From the NCBI GenBank assembly GCA_003151955.1, contig PLZB01000055.1:40535-104534 (forward strand): 64,000 nucleotides of DNA. Direction: 5' to 3'. A program made the translations under genes and the position numbers. Source of the stretch: Acidimicrobiaceae bacterium. Lineage in GTDB: Bacteria; Actinomycetota; Acidimicrobiia; Acidimicrobiales; UBA8190. The first letter of the stretch is position 1, and every line of letters begins with the position of its first letter. This document shows positions 16,244 through 24,978 of the stretch, in pieces. Below the pieces are notes generated by a model. That model saw only the letters and a list, made by a program, of their open reading frames with translations, searched no databases and had not been told where the DNA came from.

Positions 16244-16966
16244 ATGCCGACCGCACCCGAGGGCCCGGCCGAGCCGGCGGCGAAGCCCCGGAAGGCCCGA
16301 CGGATCCTCGGCCTCGACGCCGGCGAGCGCCGGGCCGAGCGCCGCCGGCTCCTCCTCGACGCCGGTCTCGAGCTCTTTGGCACCCGGGGCTACTCGGGAA
16401 CCTCCATCGAGCAGATCTGTCAGACGGCAGGGGTCGGGACCTACAGCTTCTACGAGGTCTTCTCCTCCAAGGAGGACGTGATCGTCGCCCTCTACGAGCG
16501 GATCTTCCGGGGGATCGAGCAGGATCTGGTCGCCGCCTTCGAGAAGACGGTGGAGGAGCCCGACCAGATCAGCATCCTCCTCGGGCTGTTCGTCCACGGC
16601 ATCGTCGACGACCCCCTGGTGGCCAGGGTGGCCTTCATCGAGGTGGGAGGGATCAGCGCCCGGATGGAGGAGCACCGCTGGCAGAACCGGAACCGGTTGG
16701 CCGAATTCATCCGGACGGTGGCCCGGTCGACAGCGCCCCGCTACCTCCCGGCCGGGAAGGCCCCGAAGAAGCCGGCCTTCCGGGACCGTGAGCCGAACGT
16801 CAGGCGGAACAACCTTGCCATCGCCGGGGCCATCGTCGAGCTGATCCGGGACTGGCTCCTCGACCCGGATCCCGGTTCCGTCGACGATCTCGTCTTCGAC
16901 ATCGTCGACTTCTGCGAGCGGAGCCTCCGGGCCGCCCTGGCCGAGCATCCGGACCTCATGATCTGA
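16244..16966 (+). CDS. TetR/AcrR-family transcriptional regulator
   Basis: The 240-residue protein has an N-terminal TetR helix-turn-helix (LLLDAGLELFGTRGYSGTSI, then EQICQTAGVGTYSFYEVFSSKEDV) and a C-terminal helical ligand/dimer domain. ATG 16244 is chosen because TACCAT (16232-16237) lies 6 nt upstream, giving a leaderless mRNA. A basic, Ala/Pro-rich arm of about 30 residues precedes the DNA-binding domain. It is divergent from the duplicated diguanylate cyclase across the 16119-16136 palindrome, so it probably controls cyclic-di-GMP synthesis in response to an unknown ligand. Confidence 0.88.
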   Translation: MPTAPEGPAEPAAKPRKARRILGLDAGERRAERRRLLLDAGLELFGTRGYSGTSIEQICQTAGVGTYSFYEVFSSKEDVIVALYERIFRGIEQDLVAAFEKTVEEPDQISILLGLFVHGIVDDPLVARVAFIEVGGISARMEEHRWQNRNRLAEFIRTVARSTAPRYLPAGKAPKKPAFRDREPNVRRNNLAIAGAIVELIRDWLLDPDPGSVDDLVFDIVDFCERSLRAALAEHPDLMI

Positions 16967-17048
16967 ACCGGGACGCGCCAGGGCCCGGCCCACCCGAGGG
17001 GGCGGACCGGGCCGGCGGCGTTGATCCCCGTGGGGTTGTCGGGGACCG

Positions 17049-17086
17049 GGAGGGCGCCGACGGATCGGATCCGGTCGACGCCCTCC
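17049..17086. terminator. Long hairpin between convergent genes
   Basis: GGAGGGCGCCGAC-GGATC pairs with GATCC-GGTCGACGCCCTCC around a single central base, with one mismatch and one bulge. It lies between the TetR gene and the lipase, whose 3' ends face each other, and would work in both directions. No T run follows, as is common in very GC-rich actinobacteria. Confidence 0.6.
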
Positions 17087-17100
17087 GCACCTCAGGCGGC

Positions 17101-18960
17101 TCAGTAGCCCACCCCGGCCGGCGGGGAGACGGTGAAGCTGTAGCCCTGGCCCGTTCCGGGGAAGAGGACGTTCAGAATGGCCGTCAGGGCCCCGCAGTTC
17201 TGGAGCTGGGGGAAGGTGGTCGTGCCCGAGAAGGTCAGCTGGCCGTCGCCCAGGGAGGAGACGGGACCGCTGTAGTTCAGGGGGAAGTTCACCGGGGTGA
17301 CGGTGGTGCAGCCCGCCGCGGCCAGGTTGATCCCCAGGAAGCTGATGTTCGAGAGCTCGAAGGTCTCACCCACCGAGGCGGCGATGGTCAGGTTCCCCTT
17401 GGCGTCGAGGGTCGCCGTGCCGATGGCCGGTCCGGCCTGGACCATCCCGAAGGTCAGGCTCAGGGGGAGGACCCCCAGGGCCGTGATGTTCTCGGTGAAG
17501 GTCGGGACCTGGACCACCCCGTTCTGGAGCTGGTTGGTGGTCAGGTCGGCGACCCCGCTGAAGGTCGAGCTGGCCGGGAGGGTGATCGTCGACCCCAGGG
17601 TGGCCAGGTTGACGGTGGCCCCGAGGTTCCAGCTGTTGAGGTCGACCGTCCAGTCCCCGGTCGGGGAGGTGGCCGTCGACGTCGGGACGGGCCCGGTCTC
17701 GTTGCAGTTCGTCGGCGCCGCCGTCCCGGCCAGCCGGCCACTGATCCAGCTGAGGACGTCGGGGGCGGCCTGGGTCATGGTGGTGATGTGCTCACCGGGG
17801 TAGAGGACGAAGTCGTCGGTGACCCCGGCGGCGCAGTAGGTCTGCTTCAGGGCGATGTCCTGGCCCAGCGGGACGGCCTCGTCGGCCTGGCCGTGGTACT
17901 GGTAGACGGGCACCTTGATCGGGCTCGTCCCGAGGGCCTGGGCCGCCACGGCCGAGGCGATGTCGGGGAGGGCCAGGAGCTGGGGCAGGGTGAAGGTGCC
18001 CACCACGAAGCTCCCGATGTCGGCGTGCTCGTACTGGAGGAGCGCCGGGAAGGTGCACAGGGTCTCGATGTTGGCGACGGCCGCCTTCCCGTTGGCGTTC
18101 TCCAGGGCGGCCAGTGGGATCTGGGCCGGGTACTGGTTGGCCAGCCCGATGACGGCCATGGCCGCGAAGGCGGCGACCGGGCTTCCGTTCAGGTAGGTGG
18201 CGCTGGCGGCCAGGTCCGAGGGGGTCCCTCCCATGGCCACCCCGACGAGGTTCATGGCGGGGTCGTAGCCGGGCTGGAGCTGACCGGCCCAACCGGCGGC
18301 CTGACCACCCTGGGAGTAACCCCAGATGGAGGTGGGCGTGGTGGGGCTGAGCCCGTCGGCGGTGAGCTTGTTGGCGGCGATGTCGGCGTCGAGGACGGCG
18401 TGGCCCTCGGCGGCGCCGATGATGTAGAGGGACTGACCACCGGTGGTGTAGCCCTGGTAGTCGGTGAGGACGACGGCATAGCCCTTGGCCAGGACGGCGG
18501 AGATGTTGGCGGCCTCGTACTCGGTCCCCTGGGAGAGCTGGTTCGAGACGGAGCAGGCCTGGCCGAGACCCTGGGTGCCGGGGGCGTAGTCGACGACCGG
18601 GCGGGACCCGGTGCCGGTCCAGGCCGCGCTCGGGACGATCACGGTCCCGGTGGCGAGATCCTGGGTCCCGAGGGCGTCCTCGGTGAAGTACATCATGTTC
18701 CAGCCCGAGGCGGCCGGGGCCCCGGTCCCGAGGTTCACAACGGCCTGCTGGCTAGCGACCAGGTCACCGTGGCTCCCGGTGGGGAGGGTGGCCGGGGGGT
18801 TGTCGAAGGTCAGGACGGGGACGGGGGCGGTCGGGAAGGGGTTGGTGGCGCAGGCGCTCGCCATCGTCCCGACCAGGGCCAGAGCCAGGCCGGCTGTCAT
18901 GGCCCGGCGGGTGGCGTGCCGTCCTGGGACGGCAAGGGTCAAGAACTGCTTCAACATCAT
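17101..18960 (-). CDS. Secreted LIP-type triacylglycerol lipase/esterase with C-terminal beta domain
   Basis: A signal sequence (RRAMTAGLALALVGTMASAC) with a lipobox-like cysteine begins this 619-residue protein. Residues ~70-410 form a secretory-lipase alpha/beta-hydrolase domain with Ser in GYSQGG (about 217), Asp in HGQADEAVP (about 360) and His in PGEHITT (about 392). The last ~200 residues are a beta-rich domain also common in secreted actinobacterial proteins (LNVLFPGTGQGYSFTVSPP at the end). It probably cleaves ester bonds of lipids outside the cell. ATG 18960 has GGGGGAG 6 nt upstream. The end of a deleted paralogue lies at 19428-19470. Confidence 0.85.
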   Translation of the reverse strand: MMLKQFLTLAVPGRHATRRAMTAGLALALVGTMASACATNPFPTAPVPVLTFDNPPATLPTGSHGDLVASQQAVVNLGTGAPAASGWNMMYFTEDALGTQDLATGTVIVPSAAWTGTGSRPVVDYAPGTQGLGQACSVSNQLSQGTEYEAANISAVLAKGYAVVLTDYQGYTTGGQSLYIIGAAEGHAVLDADIAANKLTADGLSPTTPTSIWGYSQGGQAAGWAGQLQPGYDPAMNLVGVAMGGTPSDLAASATYLNGSPVAAFAAMAVIGLANQYPAQIPLAALENANGKAAVANIETLCTFPALLQYEHADIGSFVVGTFTLPQLLALPDIASAVAAQALGTSPIKVPVYQYHGQADEAVPLGQDIALKQTYCAAGVTDDFVLYPGEHITTMTQAAPDVLSWISGRLAGTAAPTNCNETGPVPTSTATSPTGDWTVDLNSWNLGATVNLATLGSTITLPASSTFSGVADLTTNQLQNGVVQVPTFTENITALGVLPLSLTFGMVQAGPAIGTATLDAKGNLTIAASVGETFELSNISFLGINLAAAGCTTVTPVNFPLNYSGPVSSLGDGQLTFSGTTTFPQLQNCGALTAILNVLFPGTGQGYSFTVSPPAGVGY

Positions 18961-19024
18961 CGGGCGCTCCCCCATCTCGTCGGTCGCCCCAGCGGCGACC
19001 CGTCGCAGCGCCCCGGAGAAAGTC

Positions 19025-19062
19025 ACCCCCTCTCTCCAAACAAGGCTGCGTTCTCGTAAGTA
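19025..19062 (-). promoter_or_regulatory. Conserved upstream element of the lipase, copy 1
   Basis: On the minus strand this reads TCTACTTACGAGAACGCAGC followed by CTTGTTTGG, about 70 nt before the lipase start. A close copy (TCTACTTATAGAAAAGGAGC followed by CTTGTTCGG) lies at 19492-19525 beside the lipase remnant. Conservation in a pair of otherwise diverged flanks suggests a promoter or operator. Confidence 0.5.
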
Positions 19063-19375
19063 GAGACCCCTCCGGGGTTGGGGGTCAAGCCCCCCCGTCG
19101 ACGCGTCCGGTGGCCCCCATCGCCAACTCACCTCCCTCCGTGTTCGGCTCTCAGGGGAGCCCGTTGGAGGATGGGTCCAGGCCAGGGGCCGGATCGGCCA
19201 ACCCGGCCGACGGCCTCGAGGGATTGACCATTGCAGGGGACAAATGGTGGGGAGAAATTTCTTGATATTCCGGTCCGAGCGGCCACAGAGCACGGCCGGT
19301 GGGCAACCGGCCACGATGCGGAGGGCTCGTCCCTCCCGGCCCGGACGCGCCGGGGCCCGGGCCACCCTGTGGGGG

Positions 19376-19396
19376 GGTGGTGAGCACATCACCACC
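19376..19396. other. Hairpin in the 19066-19427 intergenic stretch
   Basis: GGTGGTGA and TCACCACC pair perfectly around a 5-nt loop (GCACA). It lies just past the 3' end of the lipase remnant and may have been that gene's terminator or an operator. Otherwise 19066-19427 holds no convincing gene; a slightly AT-richer patch (GGGGAGAAATTTCTTGATAT, near 19251) is the only other visible feature. Confidence 0.4.
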
Positions 19397-19427
19397 ATGA
19401 CCGAGGCCCGTTGAACCTCGGGGGATC

Positions 19428-19525
19428 AGTAGCTGACCCCGGCCGGGGGGGAGACCGTGAAGGTGCCCGTCTCTGAGAGGTCAACCCTCTTCCGAACAAG
19501 GCTCCTTTTCTATAAGTAGATTCAA
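19428..19525 (-). pseudogene. Remnant of a second lipase gene: last codons fused to its promoter region
   Basis: The minus strand at 19428-19470 encodes TGTFTVSPPAGVSY followed by a stop, nearly the C-terminus of the intact lipase (QGYSFTVSPPAGVGY). Directly upstream on the same strand, 19471-19525 resembles the intact gene's 5' flank, including the TCTACTTA...CTTGTT element. All the coding sequence between has gone, so a deletion joined the 5' flank to the last ~14 codons. 19526-19841 holds nothing recognisable. Confidence 0.65.
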
Positions 19526-19841
19526 ATTGTCCTTAATCGTCAAGACCACTGATGGTGGGGAAGCTGGGCTCGGAAGGGCCGGATCGCACTGTCGGTGCCC
19601 GGGGCCCGGAGAGGGAGGGGAGAGAAGGATGCCTGGTCGGAAGCTGTTTCGGTCCCAGGGCAATTCAGAGCTTCAGAGTGTTCATCGCTGCCACCAAGAA
19701 CCCTGAACAAATTTTCCAGGGCCTCCCAGCACTCCCCCGCTCCCCACCTTGGGTGGCGCATCGGACACCGCATGCCGGCTAAGGGGGAGGGCCGAGGGGG
19801 AGGGACGCCGGGGGGAACCCTCCGGGTCGTATCGTGGGCCG

Positions 19842-20840
19842 ATGGCCGTCCGGCTCGACCCCTCCGACGAGTACATGCACGAGCTCGGCCCCGAGCCGAC
19901 CTTCAACGAGTCGATGTACTTCAACTGCTACGACCCCGGTCCGGGCCTGGGGGGGTTCTTCCGGCTGGGGAACCGGGCCAACGAGGGGAAGGGGGAGATG
20001 ACCGTCTGCCTCTACCTCCCCGACGGCCGGGTCGGCTTCATGTTCGACCGGCCCCGGGTGACGACCAACGAGGCATTCGACGCCAGCGGACTCCGATTCG
20101 AGGTGGTCGAGCCCTTCCGGGAGTTGACCGTCAGCTACGAGGGGTCCGTCCTCCTCCTCGAGGATCCCGGGGTCCTGGCCGATCCCCGGCTGGCCTTCAC
20201 CCAGAGCCCGAGAGTTCAGGCCCGGGTCAGCCTGACCTTCGGGGGGACCTCGGCGATGTTCGGGGGGGAGTCCGACCAGCCCGAGGTGGCCGGGGAGGAG
20301 TTCGCCCGGGGCCACTACGAGCAGCTGGTGACGGCCCGGGGGACGATCAGGGTCGGGGAGGAGAGCTGGGAGGTCTCGGGGTTCGGGCTCCGGGACCACA
20401 GCTGGGGGGCCAGGACCTGGCAGGCCCCCTGGTACTACCGGTGGCTGACGGGCAACGTCGGGTCCGACTTCGGGTTCATGGGGTCGAGGATCGCCCGTCG
20501 GGAGGGGGAGGGGACCCGGGGAGGGTTCGTCTGGGAGGAGGGCCAGCTCCACCTCTGCGGTGGATTCGAGCTCTCGACGGTCTGGGAGGGGGAGGAATCG
20601 ACGCAGCGGACCATCGAGGCCACCCTCCGGTCGGGCGAGCGGACCTGGGAGCTGACGGGGAGGGTGCTCCGACTCGTCCCTCTCCGGAACCGTCGGGCCG
20701 ACCCGGAGGGGAACCTTCTCGTCACCAGGATCTCGGAGGGGCTGACGGAGTGGACCCTGGGCGACGGCCGGGTCGGCTACGGCCTCTCCGAGTACCTCGA
20801 CCAGATCATCGGGGGCCGGCCGGTGGGCCTGGCCGAGTAG
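19842..20840 (+). CDS. DUF7064/AttH-like lipocalin-fold protein
   Basis: This 332-residue cytoplasmic beta-rich protein has the sequence style of the tocopherol-cyclase/AttH-like group: an early NESMYFNCYDP segment, a central GFGLRDHSWGARTW motif and a C-terminal Trp/Gly-rich barrel half. Relatives (DUF7064/DUF7065) are found beside lipid or terpenoid catabolic genes; activity is unknown. TATCGT at 19830-19835 lies 6 nt before ATG 19842, a leaderless layout. It is followed after 16 bp by a methyltransferase gene. Confidence 0.65.
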   Translation: MAVRLDPSDEYMHELGPEPTFNESMYFNCYDPGPGLGGFFRLGNRANEGKGEMTVCLYLPDGRVGFMFDRPRVTTNEAFDASGLRFEVVEPFRELTVSYEGSVLLLEDPGVLADPRLAFTQSPRVQARVSLTFGGTSAMFGGESDQPEVAGEEFARGHYEQLVTARGTIRVGEESWEVSGFGLRDHSWGARTWQAPWYYRWLTGNVGSDFGFMGSRIARREGEGTRGGFVWEEGQLHLCGGFELSTVWEGEESTQRTIEATLRSGERTWELTGRVLRLVPLRNRRADPEGNLLVTRISEGLTEWTLGDGRVGYGLSEYLDQIIGGRPVGLAE

Positions 20841-20856
20841 CCACCGAAGCGACGGC

Positions 20857-21627
20857 GTGGCCGAGGACCCCGAGGCGTTGACCGCCCTCCTGGCCGGAGC
20901 CGGGTTCCTGGCGGCCGGGGAGGAGGCCGAGGAGCTCCTGGCCGGGGCGGCCGGGGACCGGGCGCTCCTCGACTCGATGGTGACCCGGCGGCTCACCGGG
21001 GAGCCCCTGGCCTGGATCACGGGGAGGGTCTCCTTCTGCGGGACGGTGATCCGGGTCGATCCCGGGGTCTACGTCCCCCGTTGGCAGAGCGAGCCCCTGT
21101 CCCGGCGGGCCCTGGCCCGGCTCCCGACCCGGGGGACGGCCGTCGATGTCTGTACCGGGGCCGGGGCCCTGGCCCGGGTGGTGGCGGACGGCCAGCCCGG
21201 GGCCAGGGTGGTGGCCTCGGAGATCGACGGGCGGGCGGTCGCCTGCGCCCGGGCCAACGGGGTGGAGGTCTTCGAGGGAGACCTCTTCGACCCCCTGCCG
21301 GTGGAGCTCGAGGGGAGGGTCGACGTGGTCATGGGGGTGGTGCCCTACGTGCCGGGGCCGGCCCTGGGGCTGCTCCCCCGGGACACTTTGACCTTCGAGT
21401 CGACCCTCGCCTACGACGGGGGCCCCGACGGGACGACGATCCTCCGCCGGGTCCTCGCCGAGGCCCCCCGGTTCCTCCGGTCCGGGGGGGCTCTCCTCCT
21501 CGAGCTCGGGGGGGAGGAGGCCAGTGCCCTCGGGGAGGACCTGGACCGGCTCGGCTACGTCGAGGTCACCGTCCTGGCCGACGAGGACGGCGACGTCCGG
21601 GGCATCGAGGCCACCCTGGCCGGGTGA
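20857..21627 (+). CDS. PrmC/HemK-like N5-glutamine methyltransferase homologue with altered NPPY motif
   Basis: The 256-residue protein follows the HemK/PrmC order: a helical N-terminal domain with LTGEPLAWITGRVSF, the bridging segment GVYVPRWQSE, SAM motif I (AVDVCTGAGALARVV) and acidic strand (VVASEIDGRAVACARAN). The catalytic N-P-P-Y is replaced by V-V-P-Y (VMGVVPYVPG), so the Asn that orients the substrate amide is missing. It is therefore unlikely to methylate release factors in the usual way and may have another target. Start GTG 20857. Confidence 0.75.
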   Translation: MAEDPEALTALLAGAGFLAAGEEAEELLAGAAGDRALLDSMVTRRLTGEPLAWITGRVSFCGTVIRVDPGVYVPRWQSEPLSRRALARLPTRGTAVDVCTGAGALARVVADGQPGARVVASEIDGRAVACARANGVEVFEGDLFDPLPVELEGRVDVVMGVVPYVPGPALGLLPRDTLTFESTLAYDGGPDGTTILRRVLAEAPRFLRSGGALLLELGGEEASALGEDLDRLGYVEVTVLADEDGDVRGIEATLAG

Positions 21628-21635
21628 GGGACGGT

Positions 21636-21749
21636 CAGGAGGGCGCCGGGAGCCCCAGCGGGAGCGAAGAGGTAGCCCTGGGCCCGGTCGCAGCCCAGAT
21701 CGGCCAGGGCGTGGGCCAGGGCGATGACGGCGGCCAGCACGGCCTCGTC
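21636..21749 (-). pseudogene. EAL-domain fragment with an internal deletion
   Basis: The minus strand encodes AVLAAVIALAHALADLGCDRAQGYLFAP. In intact EAL phosphodiesterases the I-x-A-I-x-x-L-A-H-x-L helix and the L-G-C-x-x-A-Q-G-Y-L-F motif are separated by the E-G-V-E-T strand and about 20 residues; here they are joined directly. No further EAL sequence flanks it, so this is a dead relic. Confidence 0.6.
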
Positions 21750-21805
21750 CCGATGTTGGCGGGGGAGCCCGGCGCCCGTCGAGACCCGATCCGGGGACGG
21801 AAGCA

Positions 21806-21851
21806 CCGAGGGCCCGCCGGCGGGGGATTCCCCACACCGGCGGGCCCTCGG
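21806..21851. terminator. Perfect 15-bp hairpin terminator between convergent genes
   Basis: CCGAGGGCCCGCCGG (21806-21820) and CCGGCGGGCCCTCGG (21837-21851) are perfect complements around a 16-nt loop. It lies between the EAL relic behind the PrmC-like gene and the 3' end of the minus-strand secreted protein, so it can terminate both directions. Confidence 0.75.
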
Positions 21852-21874
21852 GCCGACTCCTCGAACCGCCCGGC

Positions 21875-23389
21875 CTACTGGTAGGTGAAGTAGTCCTGGG
21901 TCACCGTCGGACTCGGCCCCTGGGGTCCGAGGACGGTGACGTCCACCTCCCCGGCTGGGTGGGGCGGCGTGGTGACGGTGATCGAGGTGTCCGAGTTGAC
22001 GGTGAAGCTGGCGGCGTAGGTGTTCCCGAAGTTGACGGCCAGCGCCCCGGTGAAGCCGGTCCCGGTCAGGGTGACCGAGGTCCCCCCGGCGGCCGGACCG
22101 GTCAGGGGAGCGATGACCCCGACCGTCGGGACGGTCCCGGTCGTGTTCGGCTCCTGGAGGAGGATCGTGGCCGGGTCGGGAGCCCCGCAGGAAACGGCCA
22201 GGGGCGAGCCGATGGCGTTCCCGGAGGCGTCCTCGGGCTGGAGGGTTCCCCCCGAGGTCCCGAGCACGAGGGTACTGAGGGGGGCCCCGGCGATGGGGGT
22301 GAAGGGACCGATGGTGAGGACCCCCGACTGTGGGATCCCGATGTTCAACCCCTGGCCCGCCGTCAGGGGGACGGGGGCCACCGGGATCGGGGTGGCGGCC
22401 CCGTTCAGGCTGGCGGGGGTCGACCCGGTGGCGGTGAAGTTCAGGGTGGTGATCGACCCGGAGATCCTCGAGGCACCGGTGGTGGCGACAATCGAGGTCA
22501 CCACGGAGGCGGGGAACTCGAGGATGCCGCTGCCATCCTGGAAGTAGTAGTTGTTCCCCTCGGGGAGATAGGCCGGGAGGGAGCCGGTGAGCTCACCCAC
22601 GATGGGGACGGAGCCGATACCGGTGACCGAGCAGGTCAGGGGGAGGGCCAGGCTGCCCTCGACGAAGCCAGCGGGGAGGGTGGCGTCGCCGACGGTGAGG
22701 CCGTCGTAACGCTGGACGGGCTGGCCGGACGGACCACCGATGGTGAGGCCGACGAGAACGACGGGCGGTGTCGGTGCGGCGCAGGTCACGGTCAGGGGAA
22801 CGAGGATGGTCCCGCCCGAGGCGTTGAGAAGCGTGATCGTGGCCGTTGAGGCGCCCATCGTCATCTGGACGACACCGCTCGGACCAGCCGTGAAGGGCCC
22901 GATGGTGAGGTCACCGGCGGACGGGATCCGGACCTTGGTGGGCTGGCCGGCCACGATCGGGGTGGACACGCTGATGGGCGTCTTGGCGATGTTGATCGAG
23001 GAGGGGGTGGCGTTCGAGGCGTTGAACTCGACGTCGGTCAAAGTGGTCTGGACGGAGGCCGTCCCCACGATCCCGGAGAGGGCGATGAGGGAGGCCGGAA
23101 CGGTCAGTGACCCGTGGCCCGCCGTCAGGTAGAAGGACTGGCCCGGTCCGACGAGGGTCCCGCCGACACCGCTCATGTTGAGGATGAAGGTCGTGTTCCC
23201 GAGGATGGGGAGGGAGCAGGTGAGGGGCACGGTCAGGGTCCCGTCCTGGGCGCCGGCGGGGAGGCCGGTGGCGGCGGGGACCACACCGAGGGGCAGGGGC
23301 ACCGACGGTGTCTGGCAGGCGGCCGCGATCAGGCCGACCGCGGCGACGAGGACTGCAGCGCCGCACCGGCGCCAGGACGAGACCGACAT
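21875..23389 (-). CDS. Secreted lipoprotein with two internal repeats and a C-terminal IPT/TIG domain
   Basis: A lipoprotein signal (AAVLVAAVGLIAAAC) starts this 504-residue protein. Two homologous beta-rich units of about 185 residues follow (PAGAQDGTLTVPLTCS... and PAGFVEGSLALPLTCS...), each ending in an ...GPFT-S-x-V-x-M/L-G...VSCGAP-type stretch. The last ~85 residues are an IPT/TIG Ig-like domain (VIAPLTGPAAGGTSVTLTGTG). It is surface-anchored and probably adhesive or structural. ATG 23389 is chosen as the residue directly before the signal peptide. It diverges from a TetR gene. Confidence 0.8.
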   Translation of the reverse strand: MSVSSWRRCGAAVLVAAVGLIAAACQTPSVPLPLGVVPAATGLPAGAQDGTLTVPLTCSLPILGNTTFILNMSGVGGTLVGPGQSFYLTAGHGSLTVPASLIALSGIVGTASVQTTLTDVEFNASNATPSSINIAKTPISVSTPIVAGQPTKVRIPSAGDLTIGPFTAGPSGVVQMTMGASTATITLLNASGGTILVPLTVTCAAPTPPVVLVGLTIGGPSGQPVQRYDGLTVGDATLPAGFVEGSLALPLTCSVTGIGSVPIVGELTGSLPAYLPEGNNYYFQDGSGILEFPASVVTSIVATTGASRISGSITTLNFTATGSTPASLNGAATPIPVAPVPLTAGQGLNIGIPQSGVLTIGPFTPIAGAPLSTLVLGTSGGTLQPEDASGNAIGSPLAVSCGAPDPATILLQEPNTTGTVPTVGVIAPLTGPAAGGTSVTLTGTGFTGALAVNFGNTYAASFTVNSDTSITVTTPPHPAGEVDVTVLGPQGPSPTVTQDYFTYQ

Positions 23390-23479
23390 CTGAAAAACCC
23401 CCTCGGACCGCTCGTTGGCGGCCCCCGTTGTTCGGATCCCCTCCGGTGGTCCTCGGCTCCCCCACGAAGTCAGGCCCAC

Positions 23480-23494
23480 TGAACAGGTGTTTCA
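23480..23494. promoter_or_regulatory. Candidate TetR operator (imperfect palindrome)
   Basis: TGAACAGGTGTTTCA is nearly symmetrical (TGAA/TTCA arms with one mismatch toward the centre). It lies between the divergent secreted TIG protein and TetR gene, 93-107 bp before the TetR start. Weak on its own. Confidence 0.35.
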
Positions 23495-23586
23495 ACTACC
23501 GTATGGATAGACAGCATGTGGGACAAGGGGGGAAACGTTCAGCGATTTGGACGGGACCCCCCCCTGTCGTTCAAGGGACTGCACAG

Positions 23587-24225
23587 ATGACGACCTTCGT
23601 TCAGCCCGACGACCTCACGGCCAAGGCCCGGATCCGGGACTGCGCCCTTGGCCTCTTCGCGGCTCAGGGGATCGACGGCACCTCGGTCCGCAGCGTCGCG
23701 TCACGGGCCGGGGTCTCGGCGGCCCTGGTGATCCACCACTACCGGACCAAGCAGGGCCTGGTCGAGGCCGTCGACAGCTGGGTCGGGAGCACCGTCGAGG
23801 GGATCATCTTCAAGGCGCTGAGCGAGATCCCCGCCGACGTGGGCCCAGGGGAGATGGTCCAGGCGATCACGGAGGCCACGGGCCAGGCCGTGGTCAACCT
23901 CATGGTCGGATTCCCGGCCGCCCGGGACTACCTGGGACGGAGCCTGCTGGAGAACCGACCCGGGGCGGCCCGGCTCCTCGACACGATCCTCGACCTGATC
24001 GAATCCCAGCTCGACCTGCTCGAGGCCGCCGGGCTGGTCCGGGCCGACACCGACCGGGTCTTCCGGGCCCAGTGCGTCTGCTTCATCCTCCTCGGTCCGG
24101 TCCTCCTGGCCCGGCAGCTCGAGACCCGCCTGGGGAACAGCCCATTCGACCCGGCCTGGCTGAACGGGCTGGCCGCCACCAACGAGGACATTCTCCGCCG
24201 GGGCCTCTACGTCGCGACCGGCTGA
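23587..24225 (+). CDS. TetR-family transcriptional regulator
   Basis: The 212-residue protein has an N-terminal TetR domain (RIRDCALGLFAAQGIDGTSV, RSVASRAGVSAALVIHHYRTKQGL) and a C-terminal helical domain with LNGLAATNEDILRRGLYV at the end. ATG 23587 follows AAGGGA by 8 nt. Divergent from the secreted TIG-domain lipoprotein, it probably controls that gene and itself. No ligand can be inferred. Confidence 0.88.
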   Translation: MTTFVQPDDLTAKARIRDCALGLFAAQGIDGTSVRSVASRAGVSAALVIHHYRTKQGLVEAVDSWVGSTVEGIIFKALSEIPADVGPGEMVQAITEATGQAVVNLMVGFPAARDYLGRSLLENRPGAARLLDTILDLIESQLDLLEAAGLVRADTDRVFRAQCVCFILLGPVLLARQLETRLGNSPFDPAWLNGLAATNEDILRRGLYVATG

Positions 24226-24291
24226 TCTCCCCGGCCCGGTCGGTGGGTCCCAGGCCCGTCCTCGCCCCCCGACGAGTCCCGGCTGGGACCG

Positions 24292-24978
24292 ATGCTCCCG
24301 GAGGTGGCCTGGGTGACCCCGGTCCCCGACAGCCGGACCGCCCCCGAGGGAGGAGATCCGGCCGAGATCACCGACTACCGGGAGTCGATCCGGCTGGCCT
24401 TCGTGACCGCCCTCCAGCACCTCCCGGCCCGGCAGCGGACCAGCCTGATCCTCTGCGAAGTGCTGGGATGGCGGGCCTCCGAGGCGGCCGAGCTCCTCGA
24501 GACGAGCGTGGCCGCCGTGAACAGCGCCCTCCAGCGGGCCCGGGCCACCCTCCGGGATGTGCCCGGGGCCTCCCGGCCCGAGGCCCTGGACCCGCCGGAC
24601 GCCGAGCTCCTCGAGTGCTACCTCGAGGCCTTCGAGCGGTACGACATCGACCGGCTGGTCAGCCTGCTGCGGGAGGATGCCTTCCAGTCGATGCCGCCGT
24701 TCGCCATGTGGATCCGGGGGGCGGCTGACATCGGCCGGTGGATGGTCGAGCCCGGGCCGAGCAAGTGTCGGGGATCACGACTGCTGCCCACCTCGGCCAA
24801 CGGCTGCCCGGCCTTCGGCCAGTACCGGCCCGACCCGGCCGGGGGATATGCCCCCTGGGCTCTCCAGGTGCTGGAGATCTCAGGGGGGAAGATCACGGGG
24901 ATGCTGTTCTTCCTGGCCGTCCTCGACCCCGAGGGGCTCCTCCCCCGGTTCGGGCTGCCCCTCCACCTCGACCGGTAG
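24292..24978 (+). pseudogene. 5'-truncated ECF sigma factor (region 4 plus SnoaL-like tail)
   Basis: The reading frame begins in the interdomain linker (LPEVAWVTPVPDS) and continues with sigma region 4 (LQHLPARQRTSLILCEVLGW, AAELLETSVAAVNSALQRARATL), then a SnoaL-like domain (LECYLEAFERYDIDRLVSLL ... FGLPLHL) as in SigG/SigJ-type ECF factors. The usual ~110 residues with region 2, needed for -10 recognition and core binding, are absent. In-frame residues back to SSPPDESRLGP look like the remaining linker, so the 5' part was probably lost. The 3' end overlaps an antisense gene. It may still be translated from ATG 24292. Confidence 0.6.
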
